Source of the DNA: Pseudomonadota bacterium
Lineage (GTDB): Bacteria > Pseudomonadota > Gammaproteobacteria > Steroidobacterales > Steroidobacteraceae
Direction: 5' to 3'
Length of the DNA stretch: 64,000 nt
Assembly: GCA_023423065.1 (NCBI GenBank)
Contig: JAFAGC010000116.1
Location: forward strand, 50,972-114,971
Shown here one piece after another: positions 17,954 through 27,470 of the stretch. The translations under genes were made by a program, and so were the position numbers. Under the pieces are notes generated by a model. That model had not been told where the DNA came from and ran no database searches. It saw only the letters and a program-made list of their open reading frames with translations. Each line of letters begins with the position of its first letter. Positions within the stretch are counted from its first letter, which is position 1.

Positions 17954-19914
17954 ACCGGAACATGCTTGTGTTTGCCTGCTGCCTGATCGCGGCAGCTGCC
18001 CGTGCCGCCACTCCGACGTCCGAATTGCAGGCGCGCGTGCGCGCCGCCACGTTCGAAGTCGTGGTGCCGAAACCGGCGGAAGGGGGCGTCACCTACGAAC
18101 GTCCGCCGCCGTTCGAACTACTGCCCTTCACCGAACGCAGAGACAAGTTCTGGCCGCTGGGGACCGCGTTCGCGATTGCGCCGGGTGTATTCGTTTCAGC
18201 GTCGCACGTGATCCAGGCGGGGTTGGGTGGAATCGGGGGACCGCCGCGCCTGCGCGACGCGAGCGGAGAAACCTACGCGATCGAGCAAGTGCTCAAGTAC
18301 TCGATGCACCACGACTTCATCGTGTTCACCGCGCCGGTGAAGACACATCAGACGCTCGAGATCGGCCGGGAATTCCGTCTCGACGAGCCGGTGTTCGCCG
18401 TCGGCAATGCGCTCGGTGAAGGCGTGGTGATCCGCGACGGCCTGCTGACGTCGCTGACGCCCGAAGACCAGGATGGCCGCTGGAAGTGGCTGCGTTATTC
18501 CGCGGCGACTTCACCGGGAAACAGCGGTGGGCCGTTGCTCAACGCGGCGGGGCAGGTCATTGGCGTGGTGATCGGCAAGTCGCAGGGAGAAAATCTCAAC
18601 TACGCGTTGCCGATCGAGCACGTGAACGCCTCGGCCAGCCAGGCGTCCATCGACGTCCGGGGTCCATTGCGCATCCCGATGCTGCGTGACTCCATCATTT
18701 CGAAATACGACATCAGGTTCCCGCTGCCACTGCCGCTCGCCGAGTTCGAACGGCAGCTGAGCGAACGGCTGTTGGCGCAATACACGTCGGATCGCGCACG
18801 CCTGCTCGCCGAGCAGGCCGCTCAATTGTTTCCGAAGGGCAATGCCGCGGCGCTGCTGGCCGGGGTCGAGGCAGCCTATTGCCCGATGGTGGTCGCGCAA
18901 TCGGAGGACAAGACCTGGGACGTGGAATACCAGCAGCGCGAGAAGCGCGACCTGCCCGGCGGCGGCAAAGTCTGCTCCCAGGTATCCGGCAACGTCGGAA
19001 CCTTCCACCTCGAACGCGGCAAGTCGAAGGACCCCGAGTTCTACGCCTCGAGCCGCGCGGCGATGGACCTGTTTCTCGAGGGAGTCGATTTCACGCGCAC
19101 TTTCGGCAGCGAAGGCGTCAAGGTGACTTCGCTCGGCGCGCCGGTGTCGGAAAGCGCGCACCGGGACAAATACGGCCGCCGCTGGAAGATCGCGGCGTTC
19201 GCCATGCCGTACCTCGACATGCACCTGGTGGTGATGTTCCTGCCGACGCCGGATGGATACGCCGGGCTGATGCAGCTCGCGCCGCGCGGCGGTGTCGAGA
19301 TGACGCTCGATCAGGTGCGCTTCAGCAGCGACTACTTCTACGTGTCGTATTCCGGAACGCTGTCGCAGTGGCAGGCCTTCCTGGCGCGCGCGGATCTGCG
19401 ACCGTCGGCACTCGACCACATGAAACTCTCGCGCGACGCCTCAGGGCTGCACGTGCGGTCGCGACGCATCGATGTCGACTTGCCGTCGACACTGCTGGCG
19501 CTCGATGACTCGAGCAAGGTGGAGATCCAGATGAGTTATGCGCTCGAGCGCGGTGAGGCGGTGTGGGACGCGAGCGCCATCTATGTGAGCCAGGATGAAG
19601 ACTCCAAGACCTATGTCGGTCTGATCCGCCAGCCCAAGCCAGCCGATACCGCGGGCAAGGACCTCACGGACCGCTGGGGCGAGATGCTCTCGAGCAAGGG
19701 AGCGTTCGATCCCGGACGGGGCCACGACTCCGAATTCAAGAAGCTGTGGCGTCGTGCGGCGGTGGGTGCGGGATACACGCCCGGCGCCAGCGTCGATCCC
19801 ACGGCGACCGTGCTTTACGAAGTGTTATCCGTGGTCCACGACGCGAAGCTCCCGAAGCGGATCGATGACATGCAGGATCTGCTGCTCGAGAACGTGCGGG
19901 TGAAGGAGCGATAA
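17950..19914 (+). CDS. Exported trypsin-like serine protease with large unassigned C-terminal region
   Basis: A 654-residue protein with a signal peptide ending ARAATP. Residues about 40-235 form an S1 protease domain with an intact triad: His86 in SASHVI, Asp122 in HHDFIVF and Ser192 in TSPGNSGGPL. The remaining 400 residues match nothing I recognise and show no PDZ domain. They include the segments LLAGVEAAYCPMVVAQSEDK and FLPTPDGYAGLMQLAPRGG and may be a substrate-binding or regulatory module. The gene starts inside the stop of the preceding unknown exported protein (ATGA overlap). Periplasmic proteolysis is predicted; the targets are unknown. Confidence 0.82.
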   Translation: MNRNMLVFACCLIAAAARAATPTSELQARVRAATFEVVVPKPAEGGVTYERPPPFELLPFTERRDKFWPLGTAFAIAPGVFVSASHVIQAGLGGIGGPPRLRDASGETYAIEQVLKYSMHHDFIVFTAPVKTHQTLEIGREFRLDEPVFAVGNALGEGVVIRDGLLTSLTPEDQDGRWKWLRYSAATSPGNSGGPLLNAAGQVIGVVIGKSQGENLNYALPIEHVNASASQASIDVRGPLRIPMLRDSIISKYDIRFPLPLPLAEFERQLSERLLAQYTSDRARLLAEQAAQLFPKGNAAALLAGVEAAYCPMVVAQSEDKTWDVEYQQREKRDLPGGGKVCSQVSGNVGTFHLERGKSKDPEFYASSRAAMDLFLEGVDFTRTFGSEGVKVTSLGAPVSESAHRDKYGRRWKIAAFAMPYLDMHLVVMFLPTPDGYAGLMQLAPRGGVEMTLDQVRFSSDYFYVSYSGTLSQWQAFLARADLRPSALDHMKLSRDASGLHVRSRRIDVDLPSTLLALDDSSKVEIQMSYALERGEAVWDASAIYVSQDEDSKTYVGLIRQPKPADTAGKDLTDRWGEMLSSKGAFDPGRGHDSEFKKLWRRAAVGAGYTPGASVDPTATVLYEVLSVVHDAKLPKRIDDMQDLLLENVRVKER

Positions 19915-19934
19915 GAAGACACGGGAATTCCGGG

Positions 19935-20870
19935 TCATCGTCGCGACTCGTCGGAGAGGGCGGACAGCTCGCCCCGAACGGAAGTCGATTCGGCGGTCGG
20001 AAAATCCTCCGGCACCGGCCAGGTGACCGGCCTGCGGGCTAACCACTGCAGCGCCCTGACGAGCAGCGTCTGTACGCCCACATCGCGCACGGTCACCGGC
20101 TGCACATCGCCTTTCCACACGTGTCCCAGCGTGGAGGTGTAAACGCGGCCTTCTCCGTAGCTCACGGTCCACTCGATGGGCCAGTTGAGGTTGGTGTGCG
20201 GCTCGCGCGCATGGGAGAGGACGTCGACGTTTTTCGCCGGGCCGCGCACGTGGTAATAGACCTCGATGTCCGCGGCACGCCACGCGCGCGGCAGACCTCG
20301 ATGGATGGGATGTTCGCCGCGGCGCACGACGAGCGCGTCGAACCGCTTGCCGTGGCCGGTGTCCTCCCCTTCGCCAGGCGGAATTCTCAGGATCTCGCCA
20401 TCGTCCGATACCGCGAGTGCCGTGCCCGAATTCTTCTTGCGCCAGCCGATGCCGATGATGTCGTCGTAGGCCGGCCAATCCGCGAACGCGTTGTTGCCGG
20501 AGTGCCAGACGTACACCCCGCCGCCCCGGCGCACGAATTTCTCGAACGCATTGCGCACCGGTTCCGGCCACGCCGGTCCGCCATTGATGTCGTTGCAGTT
20601 CTGGATGACGACATCGTAGGCGGAGAAGTCCGGTCGCCATTCATCCCATCCGGCCGAATCCGCGGTTGGGGGCGAGCTCGATACATCCACGGAAAAGAGG
20701 CCAGTCGGCTCGATGATCGCGCGTATCGACCGGGTAGTGAGGCGCCAGTCGTGATTGCTGAAGCCGTCCACGATCAACACGCGAACCGGGCGTTCCACCC
20801 CCGCCGCCTGGGTGGGAGGAAAGGCGAAGGCCAGGAAGGAGATCAGCGTCGCAGCGAACTTGAGTGACAT
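19935..20870 (-). CDS. ThuA-like domain protein, exported
   Basis: A 311-residue protein with a signal peptide (residues 1-23, ending PTQAAG) and a ThuA-like fold (PF06283, class I glutamine-amidotransferase-like). Supporting segments are VRVLIVDGFSNHDW at the start, YDVVIQNCNDINGG, the family hallmark GGGVYVWHSGNNAFADWPAYDDIIG and the late EWTVSYGEGRVYTSTLGH. ThuA-like proteins are often exported in polymer-degrading bacteria and are thought to act on carbohydrates, although their catalytic activity is poorly defined. The ATG at 20870 is chosen because it opens the signal peptide; the open frame runs on upstream, antisense to other coding sequence. It follows the S9 peptidase gene on the same strand with 38 bp between. 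Confidence 0.87.
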   Translation of the reverse strand: MSLKFAATLISFLAFAFPPTQAAGVERPVRVLIVDGFSNHDWRLTTRSIRAIIEPTGLFSVDVSSSPPTADSAGWDEWRPDFSAYDVVIQNCNDINGGPAWPEPVRNAFEKFVRRGGGVYVWHSGNNAFADWPAYDDIIGIGWRKKNSGTALAVSDDGEILRIPPGEGEDTGHGKRFDALVVRRGEHPIHRGLPRAWRAADIEVYYHVRGPAKNVDVLSHAREPHTNLNWPIEWTVSYGEGRVYTSTLGHVWKGDVQPVTVRDVGVQTLLVRALQWLARRPVTWPVPEDFPTAESTSVRGELSALSDESRR

Positions 20871-20908
20871 TGTCGGGAGATACGCCCTCACTTGATGGCC
20901 CGATGGTA

Positions 20909-22930
20909 TCAACGTCCTGCTTCGAGCTGGCTGGCCCCGGATTTCCCGGCGAGATTCTCGGCCAGGAACGCTTCTATCTCCTTGAGCATCTGTGTGCGCG
21001 TCGGCCCGGTGGACAGCCAGTGATCGTCGCCTTTCATCTCGACGTAGCGCACTTGCTTGCCGGCGCGTTTGAGCTTGTCGGCCATCGATCGGGATTGCTC
21101 GACCTCGACGACCGTGTCGTTCTCGCCGTGCAGGATCAGCACGGGCGCTTTCACCGCCTCGGCATGGCGCATCGGCGAGACATTGCGCAAATGGTCCTTG
21201 TCGTCGCCCATCGAACGTCGCCACCACTCGGCGATCATCTGGTGTTTGCCACCGCGGTGAGCCTCGCTGAACAGCCGCTCCGGATCGCTCAAGCCGTTGA
21301 CGCTCACGGCGCACGTATATCGATCCGGTGTCAGGACGACGCCTGCCAGTGCGGAGTAGCCGCCATACGAGCCGCCCATGATGCAGACTCGAGAGGGATC
21401 GGCCATGCCGCTTTTGATCATCGCCGCGACACCGTCTTCGACATCGGTCTGCATGACGCCCGTGCCCCAGCCGCCACGGCCCGCGTCGAACCAGGCGTAT
21501 CCATAACCTGTCGAGCCTCGGAAGTTGGGCTGCAGCACGGCGTAACCGCGCGAGGCGAGGAAACTGGCCCACCAGTCGAACGTGAAGATGTCGCGCGAGT
21601 GCGGCCCGCCGTGCACGAGCAGCACGAGCGGAAGCTTCTTCGCGGCGACTCCAGCCGGCAGTGTCAGGTAGGCCGGGACCGGGGTGCCGTCACGCGCCGA
21701 GTAGCGGATGGCTCGCCGGTCACCCAGGCTTTCGGCCGTCGAAAGCGTCGGATATTGCTGGCCGATCGAGCGCATCTTGCCGGTCGCGGTTTCGTAGACG
21801 TAATAAGCGCCGGCATCGCCGGCTCGTTCGCCGAACACGACGACTCGGCGGCGGTCGCGCGACCAGCTCGTCAGCAGTACGTAGCCGCTCTCGAACAGCG
21901 GCTGAACGGCGGTATAAATTTCCTGGAGCTGCGCATCGAAGAAAAATTGCTTCGGCAGATCCTCGACCCAGCGGACGCCCACGGTACGGAACATCCAGGC
22001 GTCGCGGATGGGAGCGACGTCGCTCCCATCGGTCTTGTAGAGCGACGTCTTCTCTCCGCTGCGCCGATCGATCGCGAGCACGGTATCGCGCGCGCCGTTC
22101 TCGTGCGGGTCGACGCCTACGAGTCGGCCGTCGGCCAGCGGAGGATAGAGATCGAGGGGCATGCCCATTTCCGACACATCCTCGAGCAGCAGGCGATCCT
22201 TGCCATCCTCGTACACATGCAGACGCCACCTGTCGCGGCGATCGTTGATGTCCACGCGCGCGGCGATGTTTCCTTTCTCGTCGATGAGGAACTCGGCCGT
22301 CTGCGAGTTGCCGGCCGTTTGAAGTGATGCGGTGCCCTTGTCCAGATTGACGCGATATACGGCGAGTTTGGGCCGCGGAGCGCCGACTCCGACCGAGGCG
22401 CCGTAAGCAATCATTCGGCCGAAACCGGGATCGTCCACGATCGGGGCGGTGAGGAATACGAGACTGCCGTTGCCGACGAAGTCCTTCGCGCCCATCAGCA
22501 GAGTCGATTGGCGCTTGTCGAGCGAATACACGTAGAGTCGCCAGAAGGTCGCCAGCGGCCCGGCCGGCCGCGGACCATCCCAGCTGACGATCATCTTCAT
22601 CACGTCCATCGCGGCGCTGGCCGTGTAGTAAGGACGCCCGTCGTCGGCCCATCCCACGCTGCGCAGCTTGGCGCCGTCGGGCGGCGCGACGGTGTGCTCG
22701 ATCGTGCCGGACTCGAGATTGATGACGCGAAACACGTCGACGTCGAGCGACACGTCGCCGCCGCGGTCTTGCGCGGATACCGCGATCGCCACCCGCTTGC
22801 CGTCAGGGGACATTCTCACGTCGTGGATGGCGGGAAGCCTCCCATAAGCCTCGACCGGTGGTGGTTGGGCGCCGGCCCGCGCGGACATCATGCACGCGAG
22901 CAATGTCATCGAGAATCCCGCAACTCTCAT
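20909..22930 (-). CDS. S9-family prolyl oligopeptidase-like peptidase, exported
   Basis: A 673-residue serine peptidase with a signal peptide ending RAGAQ. The N-terminal part (about 40-400) is a beta-propeller-like region with repeated phrases such as VRMSPDGKRVAIAV. The C-terminal alpha/beta-hydrolase part (about 410-673) carries HGGPHSRD, the nucleophile elbow GGSYGGYSAL at about residue 518, the catalytic Asp in LHGENDTVV at about 603 and the His in GDDHWLS at about 636. It should cleave short peptides or dipeptides outside the cytoplasm. The ATG at 22930 follows GGGAGG at 6-bp spacing. The gene is divergent from the DUF1593 gene, and a 33-bp dispersed repeat lies between them. Confidence 0.92.
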   Translation of the reverse strand: MRVAGFSMTLLACMMSARAGAQPPPVEAYGRLPAIHDVRMSPDGKRVAIAVSAQDRGGDVSLDVDVFRVINLESGTIEHTVAPPDGAKLRSVGWADDGRPYYTASAAMDVMKMIVSWDGPRPAGPLATFWRLYVYSLDKRQSTLLMGAKDFVGNGSLVFLTAPIVDDPGFGRMIAYGASVGVGAPRPKLAVYRVNLDKGTASLQTAGNSQTAEFLIDEKGNIAARVDINDRRDRWRLHVYEDGKDRLLLEDVSEMGMPLDLYPPLADGRLVGVDPHENGARDTVLAIDRRSGEKTSLYKTDGSDVAPIRDAWMFRTVGVRWVEDLPKQFFFDAQLQEIYTAVQPLFESGYVLLTSWSRDRRRVVVFGERAGDAGAYYVYETATGKMRSIGQQYPTLSTAESLGDRRAIRYSARDGTPVPAYLTLPAGVAAKKLPLVLLVHGGPHSRDIFTFDWWASFLASRGYAVLQPNFRGSTGYGYAWFDAGRGGWGTGVMQTDVEDGVAAMIKSGMADPSRVCIMGGSYGGYSALAGVVLTPDRYTCAVSVNGLSDPERLFSEAHRGGKHQMIAEWWRRSMGDDKDHLRNVSPMRHAEAVKAPVLILHGENDTVVEVEQSRSMADKLKRAGKQVRYVEMKGDDHWLSTGPTRTQMLKEIEAFLAENLAGKSGASQLEAGR

Positions 22931-23040
22931 CCCGGCCTCCCTCAACCAGCGCTCGAGCGTCGCCCCCGGCAATCGGGACGAGGCTAACCGACCCCGCCGT
23001 CCTCCGCCACCGCTCCCCTGAAGTTAGTCCCGCCTCGGGG

Positions 23041-23073
23041 TGGGGATAGCGGTGCCGGTGTAAAAAGTGGGGA
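23041..23073. repeat. Dispersed 33-bp repeat, copy 1
   Basis: This 33-base sequence, starting TGGGGATAGCGGTGCCGG and ending GTGTAAAAAGTGGGGA, is identical to 63920-63952. It lies in the gap between the divergent S9 peptidase and DUF1593 genes. Here it is a single copy without the partner inverted arm seen at the second site. Its A-run and G-runs stand out from the surrounding high-GC DNA. It is most likely a REP-like element or the end of a small mobile element, and its identity is unproven. Confidence 0.75.
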
Positions 23074-23120
23074 AAGTGCCGCCGGGCACGCAGGTCGCCG
23101 ACTGCGATACGATCTTCCAA

Positions 23121-24572
23121 ATGAAGAACATGTTGGCCGTCCTGGCCGTATTTCTGGCCGCGCTTTCGCCGCAGCTTCGGGCGCAGGACCCGCCATCGAA
23201 CAGGTCCCGCCTGCTGGTACTCACCGACATAGAAGCCGATCCCGACGACACGCAGTCGCTGGTCCGGCTGCTGTTGTACTCGAACGAGATCGACATCGAG
23301 GGCCTCGTCGCGACGACTTCCACTCATATGCGCGACGAGATCCACCCCGACAGCATTCGCGCCGTGCTCGACGCGTATGACAAGGTGCGCGCCAACCTTC
23401 TGCAACACGCATCGGGATATCCGCCGACGAACGAGTTGCGCAAGCTCGTCGCGGAAGGCCAGCCCGTCTACGGCATGGCGGCGGTGGGAAAGGGCAAGGA
23501 CACTCCTGGCTCGCGGCTCATCCTGAAGGCGCTCGAGTCGCGCGACCCACGGCCGCTGTGGGTCTCGGTCTGGGGAGGGGCGAACACCCTGGCGCAGGCG
23601 CTGTTCACGTTACGGGACACGCAGGGCACGGATGCGGCGGCGAAAGCGATTGCAAGACTGCGCGTCTACACGATCTCCGACCAGGACGACAGCGGCGCGT
23701 GGATCCGCAGGGAATTCCCGGGCCTGTTCTACATCGTCAGTCCGGGTGGATACGGCGGCGCGACGTGGACCGGCATCCATAGCGTCGTGCCGGGTCTCGG
23801 CGATCATCCGATCAACCAGGTCATCGCCAATCGCTGGCTCGCGGAACACGTCCAGCAGGGTCATGGTCCGCTCGGCGCGATGTATCCGGACGTCGCATAC
23901 TCGATGGAAGGCGACACGCCGGCCTACCTATCCCTGATCCCGAACGGCCTCAACGCGCCGGAGCATCCGGAGTGGGGCGGCTGGGGCGGACGATACGAGC
24001 TCTATCTACCCTCACTCGAATCCATCGACACGAAGGGATTCACGGGCGGCGTGCCGGTGGAGCCGGAGACCCGCGCCATCTGGACGAACGCCCTGGACAA
24101 GGTGACACCGGATGTCGCGCCCGAGCATGGCCGGGCCGCGAAACCGGGCGACATGTCCTCGACCGGATACCGCGAAACAGTCTGGCGCTGGCGAGTGGCA
24201 ATCCAGAACGACTTCGCCGCGCGCATGGACTGGACCGTCCTGCCGCCGCGTGACGCCAATCATCCGCCGGTGCCGCGCCTGCGCCACGGCAACGCGATCT
24301 CGGTTCGGTCCGGCGGGCACGTCACGCTGGACGCCGCCGCCAGCAGCGATCCGGATGGCGACAGTCTGAGCTACCGCTGGTATCACTACCCGGAGGCGGG
24401 TAGCTGGAAGGAATCCGTCGAGGTGCGCGGCGCCGACAATCTGAGCCGCCGTGAATTCATCGCGCCCAAGGTGACGAAACGCGAGACCGCGCACTTCATC
24501 CTCGAGGTCACGGACAAGGGATCTCCGGCGCTCACCCGCTACGAGCGGGTCATCGTCACGATCGATCCCTAG
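23121..24572 (+). CDS. DUF1593 / Sde182-like exported nucleoside-hydrolase-like protein
   Basis: A 483-residue exported protein. After a signal peptide (ending LRAQDPPS) comes a nucleoside-hydrolase-like domain with the acidic metal-binding start TDIEADPDDTQSLVRLLLYS, then GLVATTSTH and later WVSVWGGANTLAQALF and SMEGDTPAYLSLIPNG. The C-terminal 100 residues form a beta-sandwich typical of the Sde182 family, with SSDPDGDSLSYRWYHYPEAG. Members occur in carbohydrate-degrading bacteria and have been called cellulose-binding, so a role in plant polysaccharide use is reasonable but unproven. The ATG at 23121 is preferred to an earlier in-frame start at 23067, which lies inside the 33-bp repeat and would add residues before the signal peptide. 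Confidence 0.88.
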   Translation: MKNMLAVLAVFLAALSPQLRAQDPPSNRSRLLVLTDIEADPDDTQSLVRLLLYSNEIDIEGLVATTSTHMRDEIHPDSIRAVLDAYDKVRANLLQHASGYPPTNELRKLVAEGQPVYGMAAVGKGKDTPGSRLILKALESRDPRPLWVSVWGGANTLAQALFTLRDTQGTDAAAKAIARLRVYTISDQDDSGAWIRREFPGLFYIVSPGGYGGATWTGIHSVVPGLGDHPINQVIANRWLAEHVQQGHGPLGAMYPDVAYSMEGDTPAYLSLIPNGLNAPEHPEWGGWGGRYELYLPSLESIDTKGFTGGVPVEPETRAIWTNALDKVTPDVAPEHGRAAKPGDMSSTGYRETVWRWRVAIQNDFAARMDWTVLPPRDANHPPVPRLRHGNAISVRSGGHVTLDAAASSDPDGDSLSYRWYHYPEAGSWKESVEVRGADNLSRREFIAPKVTKRETAHFILEVTDKGSPALTRYERVIVTIDP

Positions 24573-24601
24573 TCACCCCGCGACGGAAGACTCGCCCACA
24601 G

Positions 24602-25162
24602 TCAGTCGCGCGTATCCACCGCGATCCAGTTGACCTCCCACGTCTTGCCGCCGTCGGCCGAGAAGGCCTGCTCGAAGCGGCAGGACTCGGGCGTGATATC
24701 GGAGATCACGAAGCGCACCAGGATATCGCGTCCGTCCAGCGTGTCGTGGTTGTAGAACTCACCACGCCCGTTGCTGAATCCGCCCAGCGCCGGCGCCGCC
24801 ATGACGCCGCCGCGCGCGTTCGCGAAGTTGAGACTCCACTGGCGCGTCTCCGGATTGAAGAGTCTGAGGCTCAGCGCCTCGATCTGGCCCGCGGGTCCCG
24901 TGACGTCCAGTTCGACGAGATTGGCCCGGCCGTCCCACACCTTCCTGACAAGCGTCGTGCCGTCGTACTCGACCCAGGTGCCGGAGCCCGTGAGCGGCTT
25001 CGTCAGGCGCTTGAGGTGGGTCTTCCATGTTCCGATTTCGAAATCGAAGTCGTCTGGCGCGCCGCGCTTCGTGAATTCGGCCGGAAGATCCGCGGAGAAG
25101 AGCACCGGCGCGAACATCGCGCAGGCGAGCATTGCGGTCAGTGTGCGAGCCCAGTTTTTCAT
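24602..25162 (-). CDS. Small exported DUF1579-like protein
   Basis: A 186-residue protein with a signal peptide of about 24 residues. The mature part begins with FDFEIGTWKTHLKRL, resembling DUF1579-type lipocalin-like proteins, and continues with beta-rich segments (WVEYDGTTLVRKVWDG, LSLRLFNPETRQWSLNFANA, FVISDITPESCRFEQAFS). No catalytic motif is visible. The ATG at 25162 follows GGAGAAGG. It is convergent with the DUF1593 gene (29 bp apart) and divergent from the berberine-bridge-type oxidoreductase. Function unknown; a small-molecule-binding periplasmic protein is the best guess from the fold. Confidence 0.75.
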   Translation of the reverse strand: MKNWARTLTAMLACAMFAPVLFSADLPAEFTKRGAPDDFDFEIGTWKTHLKRLTKPLTGSGTWVEYDGTTLVRKVWDGRANLVELDVTGPAGQIEALSLRLFNPETRQWSLNFANARGGVMAAPALGGFSNGRGEFYNHDTLDGRDILVRFVISDITPESCRFEQAFSADGGKTWEVNWIAVDTRD

Positions 25163-25326
25163 GGCCTTCTCCTCCGTGCGTTTCACGATGTGCCGATGGT
25201 GTCCGCTCGGCGGCACGGAAGGCTAGCCGAGGGAGACCTCGGCTGCCACGGAATGACCCCTGGCGCGCGATCCGAGTGGACAAACGAGCCTCCGCGGGAA
25301 CAACAATATGCCCCGGGAGGCCACCC

Positions 25327-26817
25327 ATGCGGCGCAGAATCTTCGTCACCTCGGTCCTTTCCGCCGGCGCCGCAACGCTGCTGCCGGCGCGGCGCTCGCT
25401 CGCCGCCACCGCGGACACGCCGGCGATCGGCAGAACGGGCAGGCAACTCGTGCTCGGCGGCCGCGACATCGACGAACTGCGCGGCGCCATTCGCGGCCAA
25501 CTACTCACGGCCGGCGAGGAAGGTTACGAACAGGCGCGGCGCATCTGGAACGGGGCGTTCGATCGCCGGCCGGCGCTGATCGTCCGATGCGCCGGCGCGT
25601 CGGACGTCGTGCAGGCCGTGAACTTCGGCCGCGACCACGACGTGTTGATCGCGGTGCGCGCCGGAGGGCACAGCCTGTCGGGACAGTCCGTCTGCGACGG
25701 TGGCCTGATGATCGACCTGTCGCGGATGCGTGGCGTGCGCGTGGACCCGATCGCGCGTACGGCGCGCGTCGACGCCGGCTCCTTGTTAGGCGATCTGGAT
25801 CGCGAGGCCCAGGCCTTCGGCCTGGCGACGCCCGCGGGCCGCGTCTCGCACACGGGCGCCGCGGGACTGACGCTGGGCGGAGGATTCGGGCGGCTCACGC
25901 CCCGCTTCGGACTTTCCTGCGACAACCTGCGCGCCGCGGACGTGATCACGGCCGCCGGCAAATACGTGCGCGCCGGCAAGGACGAGAACCGCGACCTCTT
26001 GTGGGGGCTGCAGGGCGGCGGCGGCAATTTCGGCGTGGTGACTTCCTTCGAGTACCAGCTTCATCCGGTGTCGCCGAACATGTACGGAGGCGTCCTGGTC
26101 TATCCACTCGCCAAGGCGCGGGAGCTGCTCCGGTTCGTCGCGGAATTTTCCGAACGCAAGCCCGACGAACTGTTCGTCGACACGATGCTCGGCAACCCGC
26201 CGCAGGTCGGCAAGGCGCTGGCGTTTTCCATCTGCTACAGCGGGGCCCCGGACAAGGCCGAAGAGGTCGTCGAACCACTGCGGCGGTTCGGCCCCGTCGC
26301 GGATGCGCTCCGGCCTGCCACCTACATCGAACTGCAGTCGGCCCAGGATCGCGGCGCGCAGCACGGCCGCGGCTTCTACGAGCGCTCCGGGTTCCTCACG
26401 AGCATCGCGCCGGAGCTGGTCGATGCCGCCGTCGATGCGATGGAATCCGCCCAGCCGCCGGGCGCGCGCATCATGTTCACGGGCGAATGCGCGGGCGCAT
26501 TCAACCGGGTCCCGCGCGACGCCACCGCGTTCTGGAACCGCGATGCGCGCGCCACGCTCATCGTGCAGAGCTCCTGGGACGATCCGCGCGACGCGGCGGT
26601 TTCCGAGGCGCACCTGCGCTGGGCACGCGCGACGTTCGACCGGCTCGCGCCATACACCAAGGGGTTCTACGTGAACACGCTGGCCGCGGACGATCCGCAA
26701 CAGCGCGTGCGCGCGACCTATGGCGACAATTTCCCCCGGCTGGTGGCGCTCAAGCGCAAGTACGACCCGGCGAACCTGTTCCGGCGCAATGCGAACATCG
26801 ATCCGGAAGCCGGCTGA
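25327..26817 (+). CDS. FAD-binding oxidoreductase, berberine-bridge-enzyme type, exported
   Basis: A 496-residue flavoprotein of the FAD-linked oxidase family. It has a Tat-like leader with Arg-Arg-Arg at residues 2-4, consistent with export after flavin loading. The PP-loop-like segment VRAGGHSLSGQSVCDG contains the His that forms a covalent 8-alpha bond to FAD in the family. TLGGGFGRLTPRFGLSCDNL and LLWGLQGGGGNFGVV follow. The C-terminus ends with the BBE motif NFPRLVALKRKYDPANLFRRN. Such enzymes oxidise sugars or alkaloid-like alcohols using O2. A sugar substrate fits the neighbourhood but is inference. Confidence 0.9.
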   Translation: MRRRIFVTSVLSAGAATLLPARRSLAATADTPAIGRTGRQLVLGGRDIDELRGAIRGQLLTAGEEGYEQARRIWNGAFDRRPALIVRCAGASDVVQAVNFGRDHDVLIAVRAGGHSLSGQSVCDGGLMIDLSRMRGVRVDPIARTARVDAGSLLGDLDREAQAFGLATPAGRVSHTGAAGLTLGGGFGRLTPRFGLSCDNLRAADVITAAGKYVRAGKDENRDLLWGLQGGGGNFGVVTSFEYQLHPVSPNMYGGVLVYPLAKARELLRFVAEFSERKPDELFVDTMLGNPPQVGKALAFSICYSGAPDKAEEVVEPLRRFGPVADALRPATYIELQSAQDRGAQHGRGFYERSGFLTSIAPELVDAAVDAMESAQPPGARIMFTGECAGAFNRVPRDATAFWNRDARATLIVQSSWDDPRDAAVSEAHLRWARATFDRLAPYTKGFYVNTLAADDPQQRVRATYGDNFPRLVALKRKYDPANLFRRNANIDPEAG

Positions 26818-26833
26818 GTAGCGAGGCGGCTAA

Positions 26834-26871
26834 CTTTCCACGCCGCGACATCGTTGCCGGGCGGTGGAAAG
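26834..26871. promoter_or_regulatory. Inverted repeat CTTTCCAC / GTGGAAAG before the DUF805 gene
   Basis: CTTTCCAC and GTGGAAAG form an exact 8-bp inverted pair around a 22-base GC-rich centre, in the 137-bp gap between the oxidoreductase stop and the DUF805 gene. It could be an mRNA hairpin or weak terminator. No T-run follows. Confidence 0.25.
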
Positions 26872-26954
26872 GTGTAAGCTGCCTCAGCCGGCCGGGTGTC
26901 AAGCACCACGGCCGGTCCGCACAACAAGAACATCCACGAGATCGAGGGAGAACC

Positions 26955-27452
26955 ATGTCCAGCAATCCGTATACGCCACCGCGAGCCGCCGTCAGCGACA
27001 TCGCGTCGGAGCAGGAATTCCAGGAAATACGCATGTGGGCTGCGAGCGGCCGCATCGGTCGATTGCGTTATCTCGCTTACACGACGGGTGCATACCTCCT
27101 TGCCGCGGTGATCGTCGCCTTCGCGAGCGCCTTGCTGAGACCGGGCGAGACCGGGGCGATGATCCTGCTGATCGTGATCTATGTCCCCATGGTCATCTTC
27201 GGCGTGCTCGCCGCGATACAGCGCAGCCACGACATGGATTGGAGTGGCTGGACGGTGTTGCTCCAGATCATTCCGTTGATCGGATTCATCTGGGTCTTCA
27301 ACCCCGGCACTGACGGTGAAAACAAGTATGGGCTCCCCCCGCCCCCCAACACCGTGGGCGTGAAGATCCTGGGATTCGTTCTCCCGGCCATCTGCATCGC
27401 CGCCATCCTTGCCGCCATCGCCCTTCCTTACTACGTGCGGGCGGCGAGTTGA
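26955..27452 (+). CDS. DUF805-like inner-membrane protein
   Basis: A 165-residue membrane protein. The soluble N-terminus (SSNPYTPPRAAVSD) is typical of DUF805 proteins, followed by GRIGRLRYLAY, three hydrophobic helices and the signature RSHDMDWSGWTVLLQIIPLIG with NPGTDGENKYG. It ends with an extra hydrophobic segment after a Pro-rich loop. The biochemical role of this family is unknown. GAGGGAGAA precedes the ATG at 26955. It is convergent with the cupin gene, with a strong hairpin between them. Confidence 0.88.
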   Translation: MSSNPYTPPRAAVSDIASEQEFQEIRMWAASGRIGRLRYLAYTTGAYLLAAVIVAFASALLRPGETGAMILLIVIYVPMVIFGVLAAIQRSHDMDWSGWTVLLQIIPLIGFIWVFNPGTDGENKYGLPPPPNTVGVKILGFVLPAICIAAILAAIALPYYVRAAS

Positions 27453-27470
27453 CGCGCGCGGGTAGATAGA

